From positions 1 through 64,000 of the forward strand of contig JAIXSM010000029.1 of assembly GCA_027484655.1 (NCBI GenBank): DNA of 64,000 bases, in the 5' to 3' direction. Made by a program: the position numbers and the translations under genes. How positions within the stretch are numbered: position 1 is the first letter of the stretch; each line of letters starts with the position of its first letter. This document shows positions 27,035 to 35,871 of the stretch, one piece after another. The notes below the pieces were generated by a model, which did not search any database, was not told the origin of the DNA, and worked only from the letters and a program-made list of their open reading frames with translations. Source of the DNA: Hyphomicrobiales bacterium. Its GTDB lineage: Bacteria; Pseudomonadota; Alphaproteobacteria; Rhizobiales; Beijerinckiaceae.

Positions 27035-27985
27035 TCATAAATCCAGCACGAGGCGCGGGCTTTTTGAGCCCGAGCAGCACACCATCATGGTCTTGCTGGC
27101 GACGCGCTCGGCTTCGGTGAGGATGTTGTCGCGATGGTCCGGCGTGCCGGAAATCACCGCTGTCTCGCACGCGCCGCACACGCCTTCCTGACAGGAATAC
27201 ATGACGTCCACGCCGCCCTCGAGCAGAACCTCAAGCAGTGTCTTGCCTTCGGGCACAGTGAATTCCTTGCCCGACTTGCGCAGCTCCACCACATAGCCGC
27301 CGCCGGTCGCGGCCTCGTCCTTCGCGGAGAAATACTCCACATGGACGTGCTCTGGCGGCAGGGCTTTTGTTGCGTCCTCAAACGCGGCGAGCATCGGAAG
27401 CGGCCCGCAGCAATAGAAATGCGCGTCCGGGCGCGACGCGGCGACAGCGGCGGCCACGTCCATAAAGCCGCCCACCTCATCGTCGATGTGGATGCGCGCC
27501 TCAGGCATCGCGGACAGTTCGGCGAAAAACGCCGCTTCGGCGCGCGTGCGGCAGGCGTAGTGCACTTCAAACGAGCGCCCGAGCTTCTTCAAGCGCTGCG
27601 CCATGCACCAGATCGGCGTGATGCCGATGCCGCCAGCGATCAGCACCGTATGGCCTGCGTCTTCGTTCAGCGGAAAATTGTTGCGCGGCCCGCCAATCTT
27701 CAAAACCTCGCCAACGCGCAGCCGGTCGTGGATGAAGATCGACCCGCCGCGACTGGCGCGATCACGCTTGATCCCCACCACGTACGCGGCCGGATCGCCG
27801 TCAGCCGTCACCAGCGAGTACTGCCGCATCATGCCGTTGGGGAGCGTGATGTCGATGTGGGCGCCCGGATCGACAGGCTCCAGCGCAGCGCCATCGGGCC
27901 TGCGGAACTCGTACAGGTTCGTGTCCTGGGCTGCGTAGCGGATCGCGGTCAGCCGCAGGTCCACGGTCTGCTGGGTTGTGCTCAC
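27035..27985 (-). CDS. PDR/VanB-family ferredoxin reductase of an oxygenase system
   Basis: 316 residues from the GTG at 27985 (GGAG 11 nt upstream); a GTG at 28006 has no ribosome site. Domains in order: flavin-binding barrel with MRQYSLV, NAD-binding domain with LIAGGIGITPIWCM and FYCCGPLPML, and a C-terminal plant-type 2Fe-2S ferredoxin with CQEGVCGACE and a final Cys in MMVCCSG. This order is that of phthalate dioxygenase reductase and VanB, which pass electrons from NAD(P)H to a Rieske oxygenase. No oxygenase component is encoded beside it. It ends a four-gene leftward operon. Confidence 0.92.
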   Translation of the reverse strand: MSTTQQTVDLRLTAIRYAAQDTNLYEFRRPDGAALEPVDPGAHIDITLPNGMMRQYSLVTADGDPAAYVVGIKRDRASRGGSIFIHDRLRVGEVLKIGGPRNNFPLNEDAGHTVLIAGGIGITPIWCMAQRLKKLGRSFEVHYACRTRAEAAFFAELSAMPEARIHIDDEVGGFMDVAAAVAASRPDAHFYCCGPLPMLAAFEDATKALPPEHVHVEYFSAKDEAATGGGYVVELRKSGKEFTVPEGKTLLEVLLEGGVDVMYSCQEGVCGACETAVISGTPDHRDNILTEAERVASKTMMVCCSGSKSPRLVLDL

Positions 27986-28021
27986 GGTGTTGTCATCTCC
28001 GCTCACCGCGTGACGAGGGCG

Positions 28022-28870
28022 TCAGCCCCCGTCCACCTCGGCAAGAAACGCCAGCGTGCGGGCGTTGAACTCGTCCGCGCATTCGATGTTGCCCATGTGC
28101 CCGGCGTTCTCGAACACATGCAACCGCGCGTTCGGGATGAACGGCACGAAACCGTCCGTGTAGCCCGGCTCGCGCAGGGGATCGTGCTTGCCTGCAAAGA
28201 CGAGGGCGGGCACGGCGATGTTGCCGTAGGGAATATGATCACGCTCCGAACGCACGCGGCTGGCTTCACGGAACGGGGCCTTGAAGCGCGCGGCCGCCGT
28301 GGCTTCCCACGCGCCGGGCAGGTTGGCGAGTTCCCAACGGCGCGTAATGTAGGCGTCGTCGTTCGGCCATCTCTTGTCGACAAACATGGTGTCGACGATG
28401 CGGCGCATGTGCTCTTTCGTACCGTCGTAGGAGTTGAGCACTTTGCGCGCTTCGTTGTCGGGCGCATCTCCCCCGCCCGAGCAGCACACGACGGAGGCGA
28501 GCGGCCAGTCCGGCTGCTTGCGCGAGGCGACCGTGAGGCTCAGGCCGCCAGACATGGACGAGCCCATGACATGCACCGGACCCACCGCCATCGTCTCGAT
28601 GAAGCGGCGGATGTGGCGGATGCGGCGCTCGAACTGGTTGCCGAAGTCGAAGATCTTTTCCGTGCGGCCAAAGCCCAGATGATCGGGCGCCAGCACATGA
28701 TACCGCTCCGAGAGCGGGCCGATGTTGAACTCCCACGTCACCTCCGCCGCTCCGCCGAATTCGGCGGAGTGAAGAAGCAGGATCGTGGGACGCACGCCCC
28801 GATGCCGTTCGCCGGCCTCGAGGTAGTGCGTCCGGATCCCGTCGACGCTGACGTAGCGCGCCTGGCTCAT
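28022..28870 (-). CDS. Alpha/beta hydrolase (meta-cleavage-product-hydrolase-like)
   Basis: 282 residues. The oxyanion region is LLLHSAEFGG, the nucleophile elbow GSSMSGGL (Ser about 105), the acid AGKHDPL and the catalytic His NAGHMGNIE. The N-terminal pattern resembles hydrolases acting on ring-cleavage products, but the usual GxSxG ends in Ser (GSSMS), a deviation worth noting. The ATG overlaps the stop of the flavin monooxygenase gene as ATGA, showing coupling. Likely substrate: the product of that monooxygenase; identity unknown. Confidence 0.85.
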   Translation of the reverse strand: MSQARYVSVDGIRTHYLEAGERHRGVRPTILLLHSAEFGGAAEVTWEFNIGPLSERYHVLAPDHLGFGRTEKIFDFGNQFERRIRHIRRFIETMAVGPVHVMGSSMSGGLSLTVASRKQPDWPLASVVCCSGGGDAPDNEARKVLNSYDGTKEHMRRIVDTMFVDKRWPNDDAYITRRWELANLPGAWEATAAARFKAPFREASRVRSERDHIPYGNIAVPALVFAGKHDPLREPGYTDGFVPFIPNARLHVFENAGHMGNIECADEFNARTLAFLAEVDGG

Positions 28871-30036
28871 TCAGCGGCGGCCCGCGCGTTCATCGGCTGG
28901 GTGCGCGGCAGATCCCTCACCTGCGGATACACTTCCTTGGCGAAGAGCGTCATGCTGCGCGACGTGCGCTTGTGATCGAGGTGGCCGGCCTGCTGCATCA
29001 TCAGCAGATGATCGAAGCCGCCCACGAGGTCGTACAGGCGCTTGATCTGCTTGGCCACGTCGTCGGGCTTGCCGTAGATCAGCACGCCCTGATCCTTGAG
29101 GAACTCGATCGACTGCTTGCGCATGGCGTCGGTGCGGCCGGTGAACGCGCCCTTGAGCGCCTGCACGTTGAACTCCACCGGCACATAGCCCGGCGGGTTG
29201 CGGTACTGCGGCTCGGTCTTGGCGTCCAGGTACCAGCACAGCTCGCGGGCGCCGGCCTCGGCCTCCTCGTCGGAATCGGCGGTGAAGACCAGCGGCATGT
29301 ACGCCGTGCCGCCGCCGCCGGGCAGGCCCGTGTCCTGATAGGCGCTGCGGTAGCCGTCGAACATCCACTTCACCTTCGTGTGTGGCTGCAAGAAGGTGGC
29401 GAACACGAACCCGCGCGAGGCGGCGCGCTTGATGTTGTCGAGATCGCTCGAGCCCGTGATCCAGATCGCCGGATGGGGCGTCTGGTAGGGACGCGGCCAC
29501 AGGTTGATGGCGCGCTTGTGGGTGAACTTACCCTCGAAGTTGAACGGCCCGTCCGTCGTCGTCCACGCCTTGGAGACGAGATCGATGCCCTCCCACAGCC
29601 GCTCAACCGTCTGCGTCGGGTTGCTGTTGGCGGCGAAGACCTCGTAGGGCACGCCGCGCACGAAGCCCACATCAAGACGGCCGCGCGAGATGCAGTCGAT
29701 CATCGCCATCTCTTCCGCGATGCGGATCGGATCCTGACGGTTGGCGACCGGGTTGCCGAGAATGCAGATGCGGCCCTTGCTCGTCTGGCGCGCCAGCACC
29801 GCGGCGCTCAGCGGCGCGCAGGTGTTGATGCAGGTCGCGGTCTGGTGATGCTCGTTCAGCAGCATGTTGAGGCCGAGGTCGTCGGCCAGCATGTGCTCGT
29901 CGAGATAGCGGTTGTAGAGATCCGCGCCGATCTTGGGATCATACAGACTGCTGGGAAGCGAAACCCGCATCGTCGACAGGGTGTCGAGGGGGGGAAGATT
30001 CGGATAGGGCATTTCGGTGAAGTGCCAGGCGAACAT
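28867..30036 (-). CDS. Luciferase-like (LLM class) flavin-dependent monooxygenase
   Basis: 389 residues with a bacterial-luciferase-type TIM barrel: LLNEHHQTATC, ILGNPVANRQDPIRIAEEMAMIDCISRGRLDVGFVRG split over the first third, and ITGSSDLDNIKRAASRGF towards the middle. These enzymes use reduced FMN, delivered by a separate reductase, to oxygenate organic substrates. It sits between two alpha/beta hydrolases and is coupled to the next gene by ATGA, so it is probably the oxidising step of the pathway. Substrate not deducible. Confidence 0.92.
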   Translation of the reverse strand: MFAWHFTEMPYPNLPPLDTLSTMRVSLPSSLYDPKIGADLYNRYLDEHMLADDLGLNMLLNEHHQTATCINTCAPLSAAVLARQTSKGRICILGNPVANRQDPIRIAEEMAMIDCISRGRLDVGFVRGVPYEVFAANSNPTQTVERLWEGIDLVSKAWTTTDGPFNFEGKFTHKRAINLWPRPYQTPHPAIWITGSSDLDNIKRAASRGFVFATFLQPHTKVKWMFDGYRSAYQDTGLPGGGGTAYMPLVFTADSDEEAEAGARELCWYLDAKTEPQYRNPPGYVPVEFNVQALKGAFTGRTDAMRKQSIEFLKDQGVLIYGKPDDVAKQIKRLYDLVGGFDHLLMMQQAGHLDHKRTSRSMTLFAKEVYPQVRDLPRTQPMNARAAAE

Positions 30037-30067
30037 GTCTCAAGCCTCTTCGTTGGGTTGGGTCAGT

Positions 30068-30853
30068 TCAGGCGATGAAAGCGCGCAGCGCCTTCAGGAC
30101 GGCTTCGGGCTGCTCGATCTGCGGATAGTGCGCAGCCTCAGCGATGGTTGCAAATTTGGCTCCGGGTATCAGCCCGGCATACGCCTTGCCATAGGCGGCG
30201 CTGGCGACGCCGTCCTGCTCGCCCCAGAGCACGAGCGTGGGCGTCTGGATGCGATGCAGCCGATGCTTCAGCTTCGGGTTGTGCATGTAGGGCTCCCAGC
30301 AGAAGCGCGCGAAACTCTCCATGTTGCGGGCGACAACCGTGAGCTCGTCGTCCGACATGGCGCCGAAGTCGCGCTTGCTCTTCTCCTGGTCGAACCATTT
30401 CATGGCCGCGACCTTCTGGGGATGCTGGATCCAGAGGTCCTGGATATCGACGTCAAACGGGCCGCCCACCTTCACGCCGTAGGGGTCGATGAGCACGATA
30501 TGCGAGAAGCGGCTGTCGTCCTTGGTGGCCATCTCGGCCGCGATCCAGCCGCCAAGCGAGCAGCCGACGAGCGGCGCGCCGTTCAGGCCAAGTATTCCGG
30601 CGAGATCCAGCATCACATAAGCGAGATCGTCGGGATTGGTCATCCAGTCCGGCCGTCCGGATTTTCCAAAACCCGGAGGCGAGGGCATGATGACCTGGTG
30701 GGTGCGGGCAAGGTCCGCAACGAAGGCGCTGCCTTCCTCAAGCTGCTCCTCGCCTTGCAACAGGAAGATGGGCGCGCCCGACCCGAGCGTCTTCACCTCG
30801 ATGTCGATCCCCTGAACGTTCACGACGTTCCCGATTCGCTCAGTGACGGTCAT
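30068..30853 (-). CDS. Alpha/beta hydrolase
   Basis: 261 residues from the ATG at 30853, which follows GGAGGAAATGCAGGC; a longer frame to 30946 is Arg-rich with no ribosome site. The nucleophile elbow is VGCSLGGW (Ser about 99), the acid WGEQDGVAS and the His EAAHYPQIE. An unusual LLQGEEQLEEG replaces the common HGxG oxyanion region. It is the first gene of the operon with the flavin monooxygenase (31 bp gap). Cytosolic esterase or C-C hydrolase; substrate unknown. Confidence 0.88.
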   Translation of the reverse strand: MTVTERIGNVVNVQGIDIEVKTLGSGAPIFLLQGEEQLEEGSAFVADLARTHQVIMPSPPGFGKSGRPDWMTNPDDLAYVMLDLAGILGLNGAPLVGCSLGGWIAAEMATKDDSRFSHIVLIDPYGVKVGGPFDVDIQDLWIQHPQKVAAMKWFDQEKSKRDFGAMSDDELTVVARNMESFARFCWEPYMHNPKLKHRLHRIQTPTLVLWGEQDGVASAAYGKAYAGLIPGAKFATIAEAAHYPQIEQPEAVLKALRAFIA

Positions 30854-30979
30854 GCCTGCATTTCCTCCGTTTCTTTTTGTGCGCCTCCGCGTGAGCGGAT
30901 TATCGCGCAGCGCGGCGCGAGCCGTCCCGGCTTCATGTCGTCGCACCCACGCCAGGGACGGCAGCCCCGGCTGCAGGCG

Positions 30980-32143
30980 TCACGCCCCATGGATGTAATG
31001 GGGCGGAATCGGCTGCTGGCCCACCACCTCGATCCCGTAACCCTCGAGACCGACGATGTTCCGCTTGGTGTTCGACAGCAGGATAATCTTCTTCAACCCA
31101 AGATCAGCAAGGATCTGGGCGCCCACGCCGTACTGGCGCAGTTCGGCGATGGAGCGATGCGAGGCCGCGCCATTGCGCTGGTGCACGGCGGTGCTGACGC
31201 TGGCGCCGGACGGCTCGCGGATGATGACGACGACACCCCTGTCGGCTTCCGCGATCATGCGCATGGAGGCCTCAAGCTCGCCGCCGCGGTTGCGCTGTTC
31301 CCCGCCGTAGAACTCGGAAGGCGTGACGTCACCGAGACTGTCGGCGAGCATGTTGGCCTGGTGCATGCGCACAAGAACGGGCTCCGGGCCGCCGATCTCG
31401 CCCCGCACGAGGGCGATGTGCTCGGCGTACTGGATCATGTTGCTGTAGACGCGCAGATCGAACGGGCCGCCAAAGCGGCTCTCGATGCGCGTCTCGGCTT
31501 CCAGCTTGATGAGGCGCTCGGTGCGACGGCGATAGGCGATCAGGTCAGCGATGGTCGCGATCTTGAGGCCATGCTCCTGCGCGAACTTCACGAGGTCCGG
31601 CATGCGGGCCATGGTGCCGTCGTCGTTCATGATCTCGCAGATCACACCCGCAGGGTTGAGGCCAGCCAGCCGGGAAATGTCGACAGCGGCCTCCGTGTGG
31701 CCGGCGCGGACCAGCACGCCGCCATCCTGCGCCATCAGCGGGAACACGTGGCCGGGCGTGACGATCTCGTCGCGGCTGGAGTTCGGATTGATCGCCACCG
31801 CGATGGTGCGGGCGCGGTCAGCGGCGGAAATGCCGGTGGTTACGCCATCCCGGGCCTCGATGGACACCGTGAAAGCGGTCTGGTGGCGGGTGCCGTTGCG
31901 CGGGGCCATCAGCGGCAGGCCCAGTTGCTCCACCCGCTGCCGTGTCATGGAAAGGCAGATCAGCCCGCGGCCGTACCGCGCCATGAAGTTCACGGCCTCA
32001 GCAGAAGCCATCTGCGCGGGAATGACGAGGTCGCCCTCGTTCTCGCGATCCTCGTCGTCCACGAGGATGAACATTCGTCCCGCCCGCGCGTCCTCTACCA
32101 CGTCCTCGATGGAAGAAAGCCAGGAATGCGCGCTCTGGGACAT
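30980..32143 (-). CDS. ribB: 3,4-dihydroxy-2-butanone 4-phosphate synthase with degenerate GTP cyclohydrolase II domain
   Basis: 387 residues from the ATG at 32143 (GGGAGTAGAC upstream). The N-terminal 210 residues form an intact RibB domain, with DDEDRENEGDL, GRGLICLS, TPGHVFPL and RAGHTEA, making the four-carbon unit of riboflavin from ribulose 5-phosphate. The C-terminal 180 residues resemble GTP cyclohydrolase II but lack the three zinc Cys (the usual CLTGD and RCDC segments read MLADS and QRNRG) and the Arg-GRG loop, so that activity should be absent. Such RibBX-type proteins occur in rhizobia. No other riboflavin gene is nearby. Confidence 0.94.
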   Translation of the reverse strand: MSQSAHSWLSSIEDVVEDARAGRMFILVDDEDRENEGDLVIPAQMASAEAVNFMARYGRGLICLSMTRQRVEQLGLPLMAPRNGTRHQTAFTVSIEARDGVTTGISAADRARTIAVAINPNSSRDEIVTPGHVFPLMAQDGGVLVRAGHTEAAVDISRLAGLNPAGVICEIMNDDGTMARMPDLVKFAQEHGLKIATIADLIAYRRRTERLIKLEAETRIESRFGGPFDLRVYSNMIQYAEHIALVRGEIGGPEPVLVRMHQANMLADSLGDVTPSEFYGGEQRNRGGELEASMRMIAEADRGVVVIIREPSGASVSTAVHQRNGAASHRSIAELRQYGVGAQILADLGLKKIILLSNTKRNIVGLEGYGIEVVGQQPIPPHYIHGA

Positions 32144-32356
32144 GTCTACTCCCGCGCGCCCGCCGCCTCTATGGGTGAGCGGGCGCAAACTTAGGTTTCT
32201 AACTTGCTTCTATCGAGCGAGCGGCGCGGGGGTCAAGGGCTCAGGCTGCTTGCAGTCATGCGAAATGCCTATATGGGTTGAACGTTCGCCGGCGCGCCCG
32301 GCGCGCGACCAAGGCCGCCCACAGAGGCTGCCGCATCCATTCTCCGGAGGAATTGC
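32144..32356. other. Divergent intergenic region between ribB and a tctC gene
   Basis: This 213 bp region must hold the promoters of both divergent genes. I looked for an FMN riboswitch because ribB genes often have one, and see no RFN-like conserved helices in the leftward direction. CTCCGGAGGAATTGC immediately before 32357 is an excellent ribosome site for the tctC gene. Confidence 0.35.
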
Positions 32357-33400
32357 ATGGTTTCGTTCAGCGGAGCGGGCAAGCTCCTGCTCGCAGCCGG
32401 CCTTGGCGTGGCGGCTTCGGCGGCCAACGCCCAGGGCGTTGAGGACTTCTACAAGGGCCGCAAGATCGACATCGTCATCGGCTTCACCGTGGGCGGCGGC
32501 TATGACGCCTACGCCCGTCTTGTCGCCCGGCATATGGGCGAGCACATCCCCGGCAAGCCAGGCATCGTGCCCCGCAACATGGCCGGGGCCGGCAGCCGTA
32601 CGGCGGCCGCTTTCATCCATGGCGTCGCGCCGAAGGATGGCACGGCGATGGGCATCGCCGACCAGTCGATCCCGCTGGAGCAGGCGCTTGGCGACGTCGG
32701 CGTGAAGTTCGATTCCCGCGAGTTCAACTGGATCGGAAATCCCAACGCCGACAACAACGTGCTCACCACGTGGCACACGTCGCCGGTGAAGACCATTGAC
32801 GACGCGCGCAAGTTCGACGTGACCGTGGGCGCAACCGGTTTCAACACGTCGTCCCAGTACCCGACGGTGCTGAACGCGGTCGCCGGCACGAAATTCCGCG
32901 TGATCCTGGGCTATCCCGGCGGCAACGAGATCAACCTCGCCATGGAGCGCGGCGAGGTCGCCGGCCGTGGCTCGAACGCATGGGCGTCGTACAAGTCCAC
33001 CCGGCCCGACTGGATCGCGGAGAAGAAGATCAACATCCTCGTGCAGATCGGCCTGCGCAAGGCGTCTGACCTGCCGGATGTCCCCCTGCTCATGGACGTT
33101 GCTGCAAACGACCTCGACAAAGCCGCGCTGCGCCTGCTGTCGGCGCCGACCACCATCGGACGCCCGTTCTTTGCGCCGCCGGGCGTTCCCGCAGAGCGCG
33201 TGAAGGCCCTGCGCGCCGCCTTCAACGCGATGGTCAAGGATACGGCGTTCCTCGAGGAAGCGAAGAAACTGAACCTCGACATTGATGCGGTGTCGGGGGA
33301 GGATCTTCAGAAGATCGTCAGCGAGATCATCGACGCGCCTGCGCCCGTCAAAAAGCGGCTCGCCGAACTGCTGGCGCTCGTCGAGCGCGACAAGAAGTAA
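32357..33400 (+). CDS. TctC/Bug periplasmic substrate-binding protein
   Basis: 347 residues; signal peptide about 1-25 (ends ANA before QGVEDF). The loops are FTVGGGYDAYARL and MAGAGSR, placing it with the GGGYD subgroup of the 0-12 kb cluster. CGGAGGAATTGC gives an ideal ribosome site. It is convergent with a second tctC of the classic type and the two share a strong bidirectional terminator. Ligand unknown; no permease gene adjacent. Confidence 0.93.
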   Translation: MVSFSGAGKLLLAAGLGVAASAANAQGVEDFYKGRKIDIVIGFTVGGGYDAYARLVARHMGEHIPGKPGIVPRNMAGAGSRTAAAFIHGVAPKDGTAMGIADQSIPLEQALGDVGVKFDSREFNWIGNPNADNNVLTTWHTSPVKTIDDARKFDVTVGATGFNTSSQYPTVLNAVAGTKFRVILGYPGGNEINLAMERGEVAGRGSNAWASYKSTRPDWIAEKKINILVQIGLRKASDLPDVPLLMDVAANDLDKAALRLLSAPTTIGRPFFAPPGVPAERVKALRAAFNAMVKDTAFLEEAKKLNLDIDAVSGEDLQKIVSEIIDAPAPVKKRLAELLALVERDKK

Positions 33401-33410
33401 ACATAAAAAA

Positions 33411-33437
33411 GGCCCGGCGGAGCAACGCCGCCGGGCC
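33411..33437. terminator. Bidirectional intrinsic terminator
   Basis: A perfect 10 bp stem GGCCCGGCGG / CCGCCGGGCC with loop AGCAACG lies between convergent tctC genes. AAAAAA directly on the left gives leftward transcripts a U6 tail; on the right GGTTTGC gives a weaker rightward tail. Confidence 0.88.
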
Positions 33438-33458
33438 GGTTTGCAGACAACAGTCCGC

Positions 33459-34454
33459 TCAGTTGATGCGGATGTTGGCCTTCTGGACGATCTCCGCCCA
33501 GCGCGGAATTTCCTTGGCGATGTGGGCGCGGAACGCGTCTGACGTCATCGTCCAGGATTCGGCGCCGTCGCGGTCAAGCGTTTCCGCGACCTGCTTGTCG
33601 TTCATCGCCTTGGCGATCTCGGCGTTCATCTTGGCCACAATGTCCTTGGGCGTTCCGGCCGGCGCGACAAGCCCGTACCACTGGGACGCCTCGAAGCCCG
33701 GCACGCCGGCCTCGGCGATGGTCGGGATGTCTTTGGCCGACGGTAGACGCGTGAGGCTGGCCGTGCCCAGCGCCCGCAGGGTTCCGGCGCGCACATGCGG
33801 GAGAACGGCGGGACCGCCGGTCATCATCAGCTGAATCTGGCCGGAAAGCAGGTCGTTCACCGCGGGGGCCGTGCCGCGGTAGGGCACGTGCACCATCTCG
33901 ATCCCGGTCGCGACCATGAAAGCCGCAGTCGCGATGTGCGCCGCTGAGCCGTTGCCGCCGGTGCCGTAGTTCAGCTTGCCCGGATTCTTCTTGGCGTAGT
34001 CGATGAATTCCAGCACGTTCCTGGCCGGAACCGAGGGATGCACAACCATGATGTTGTGCACCTTGGCCAGCATGCCCAGGTGTTCGAAGCTCTTCAGCGG
34101 ATCGTACTGGAGCCCAGCATAGAGCGAGGGGTTCACGCTGAGGGTGCCAATGTGGCCCATGCCAATGGTGTAGCCATCGGCTGGCGCACGGGCGACCTGC
34201 ACGCTGCCCACCGCGCCGCCGGCGCCGGGGCGGTTCTCAATCGTGACGCTCTGGCCCCAGGCTTCGGTGAACTTCTGGCCGATGATGCGCGCCAGAATGT
34301 CGGTCGAACCACCCGGAGTGAACGGCACGATCATGGTCATGCCCTTGTTGGGCCAAGCGGCCTGCGCGGAGGCGCCGCCGGCGAAGCCCGCCGCAGAGGC
34401 CGCAGCAAGACCAGCCAGCACCTGACGCCGATCGACGTTGTCGCCCATCTTCAT
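33459..34454 (-). CDS. TctC/Bug periplasmic substrate-binding protein (Tat-like signal)
   Basis: 331 residues. The N-terminus DRRQVLAGLAAAS looks like a twin-arginine signal, with cleavage about residue 30 (GASA before QAAW), unlike the Sec signals of the other TctC proteins. The binding loop is the classic PFTPGGSTDILARI and the second NRPGAGGAVG. Two nearby ATG codons could start it; the second, two codons in, is better spaced from GAGGGGAC. Ligand unknown. It is 90 bp downstream of a nitronate monooxygenase gene on the same strand. Confidence 0.92.
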   Translation of the reverse strand: MKMGDNVDRRQVLAGLAAASAAGFAGGASAQAAWPNKGMTMIVPFTPGGSTDILARIIGQKFTEAWGQSVTIENRPGAGGAVGSVQVARAPADGYTIGMGHIGTLSVNPSLYAGLQYDPLKSFEHLGMLAKVHNIMVVHPSVPARNVLEFIDYAKKNPGKLNYGTGGNGSAAHIATAAFMVATGIEMVHVPYRGTAPAVNDLLSGQIQLMMTGGPAVLPHVRAGTLRALGTASLTRLPSAKDIPTIAEAGVPGFEASQWYGLVAPAGTPKDIVAKMNAEIAKAMNDKQVAETLDRDGAESWTMTSDAFRAHIAKEIPRWAEIVQKANIRIN

Positions 34455-34544
34455 GTCCCCTCATGTGATTGTTGTGGGATCCAAATCTAGCGTGAAACGC
34501 GGCTCCGGCAAGGGCGTAGGCTCCGCAGGGGATGATCTGGGATC

Positions 34545-35621
34545 CTACGCCGGAAACTCTCCCCGCCCATCCGCGAGGCGCGCAGCCGCCCCGAAGGCGG
34601 CCCGCGCATCCCCCCAAAGCTCTGCCGTCACGTCCGCCGCACGGCCCGGACGCACGAGCCGGACCGCCTGCCCCGCCCACAGCGACATGGCGTCCGCCAA
34701 GCCGTCGCGGGCGCTGGCGGCGCGCAGCTCCTGGGTGAGCGCGTTCTGAACCGGGTAAGCCGGGACATCCCGTTCGCAGGCGCGCATCTCGCGCATGAAC
34801 GCGTTCTCGACGCCCCGCGCCCAGCGGCCCGAAAACGCCCGCGTGAGCCGGGTGGGATCGTCGGGCGCGGCCTCAATCGCTCGCCGCCACGCGGGCGCAA
34901 TCAGCGATTCCTCGCAGAGCAGGTAAGCGGTTCCCACCTGCGCGGCGTCGGCCCCCAGAACCAGCGCGGCGGCGACGCCGGCCCCGTCCGCGATGCCCCC
35001 CGCCGCGATAACCGGCAGATCGACGGCGCGCCGAATGAGCCGCACCAGAGCGAGCGTTCCGACAGCCGCCTCCGGCGCCAGCTCGAGGAACGAGCCGCGA
35101 TGACCGCCGGCCTCAAACCCTTGCGCGCAAATGGCGTCGGCGCCCGCCTGCGCCCACGCGCGCGCCTCCGCCACTGACGTGGCCGTGCCGATGACGAACA
35201 CGCCGCGCGCCTGCAGCGCGTCGATGCGTTCGCGAGCAAGGACGCCAAAGGTGAACGAGGCGATGGGCGGGGCGATGTCGAGAAGCGCGGCGAATTGCTC
35301 ATCGAACGGCTGCGCCCACTGGTTGGGAACCGCCTGCGGCGGCAACCGAAAGCGCTCCCGCCATGGCGCCAGCCGATCCATGGCCGCGCGCACATCGACC
35401 GGGTCGGGCCGGGCGGGATCGAGCACGAACAGGTTGACGGCGAACGGCGCAGTGGTCGCCTCGCGGATGGCGGCGCAGGCCGCTGCGATCTGGTCGGGCG
35501 TCGATCCTGCGGCGGGAAAGGAGCCAAGCCCGCCAGCGCGGCTCACGGCGATGGCCATCGCCTCGCCGGACGCGCCAAGCATCGGCGCCTGAATGATGGG
35601 TATGCGAAGGTCGCGCAACAT
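34545..35621 (-). CDS. Nitronate monooxygenase family protein (2-nitropropane dioxygenase-like)
   Basis: 358 residues from the ATG at 35621 (MLRDLRIPIIQ). FMN TIM-barrel features: IIQAPMLG at the N-terminus, GGLGSFPAAG, CAQGFEAGGHRG with the catalytic-type His, and AAGGIADGAGVAAALVLGADAAQVGTA given here in part as AAGGIADG and LGADAAQVGTA. Members oxidise alkyl nitronates or act as enoyl reductases. The tctC gene follows on the same strand, so both may belong to one operon, but no common substrate is evident. Confidence 0.9.
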   Translation of the reverse strand: MLRDLRIPIIQAPMLGASGEAMAIAVSRAGGLGSFPAAGSTPDQIAAACAAIREATTAPFAVNLFVLDPARPDPVDVRAAMDRLAPWRERFRLPPQAVPNQWAQPFDEQFAALLDIAPPIASFTFGVLARERIDALQARGVFVIGTATSVAEARAWAQAGADAICAQGFEAGGHRGSFLELAPEAAVGTLALVRLIRRAVDLPVIAAGGIADGAGVAAALVLGADAAQVGTAYLLCEESLIAPAWRRAIEAAPDDPTRLTRAFSGRWARGVENAFMREMRACERDVPAYPVQNALTQELRAASARDGLADAMSLWAGQAVRLVRPGRAADVTAELWGDARAAFGAAARLADGRGEFPA

Positions 35622-35871
35622 GCCAGCATGGTTGCGCCGGCCCGAAGGCTGGCGCAAGTCCCGTCGCGGCGCGGACCGTCAGGCCGCGGGAAAGCCTCGT
35701 GGCGGCTGGGATTTTGGATCCCCACGCCGGCCCCGCTCCGCATGAATAGAGCTTGCAAAAGGCCCAACCGCGCGGCACTGGCGCCCCGCCTCGAAATAGA
35801 CGAGAACAGGCGCGAACGATCCACCTACGCCGCCACCGGGTGACGGCAAGCGTCGCCGGAGACGAAAAGCA
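35622..35871. other. Intergenic region between nitronate monooxygenase and transaldolase genes
   Basis: The 250 bp between these divergent genes contains GC-rich sequence with no frame that I can support and no clear hairpin or RNA gene. Promoters for both genes must lie here; I cannot place them. Confidence 0.3.

Noticed and set aside
30017-32194. 725-codon frame opposite the alpha/beta hydrolase and ribB
   Set aside because: It spans two well-supported genes on the other strand and the gap between them, with composition typical of antisense frames.
32144-32356. FMN riboswitch before ribB
   Set aside because: Searched for because ribB genes often carry one; the conserved RFN helices are not recognisable in the leftward reading.
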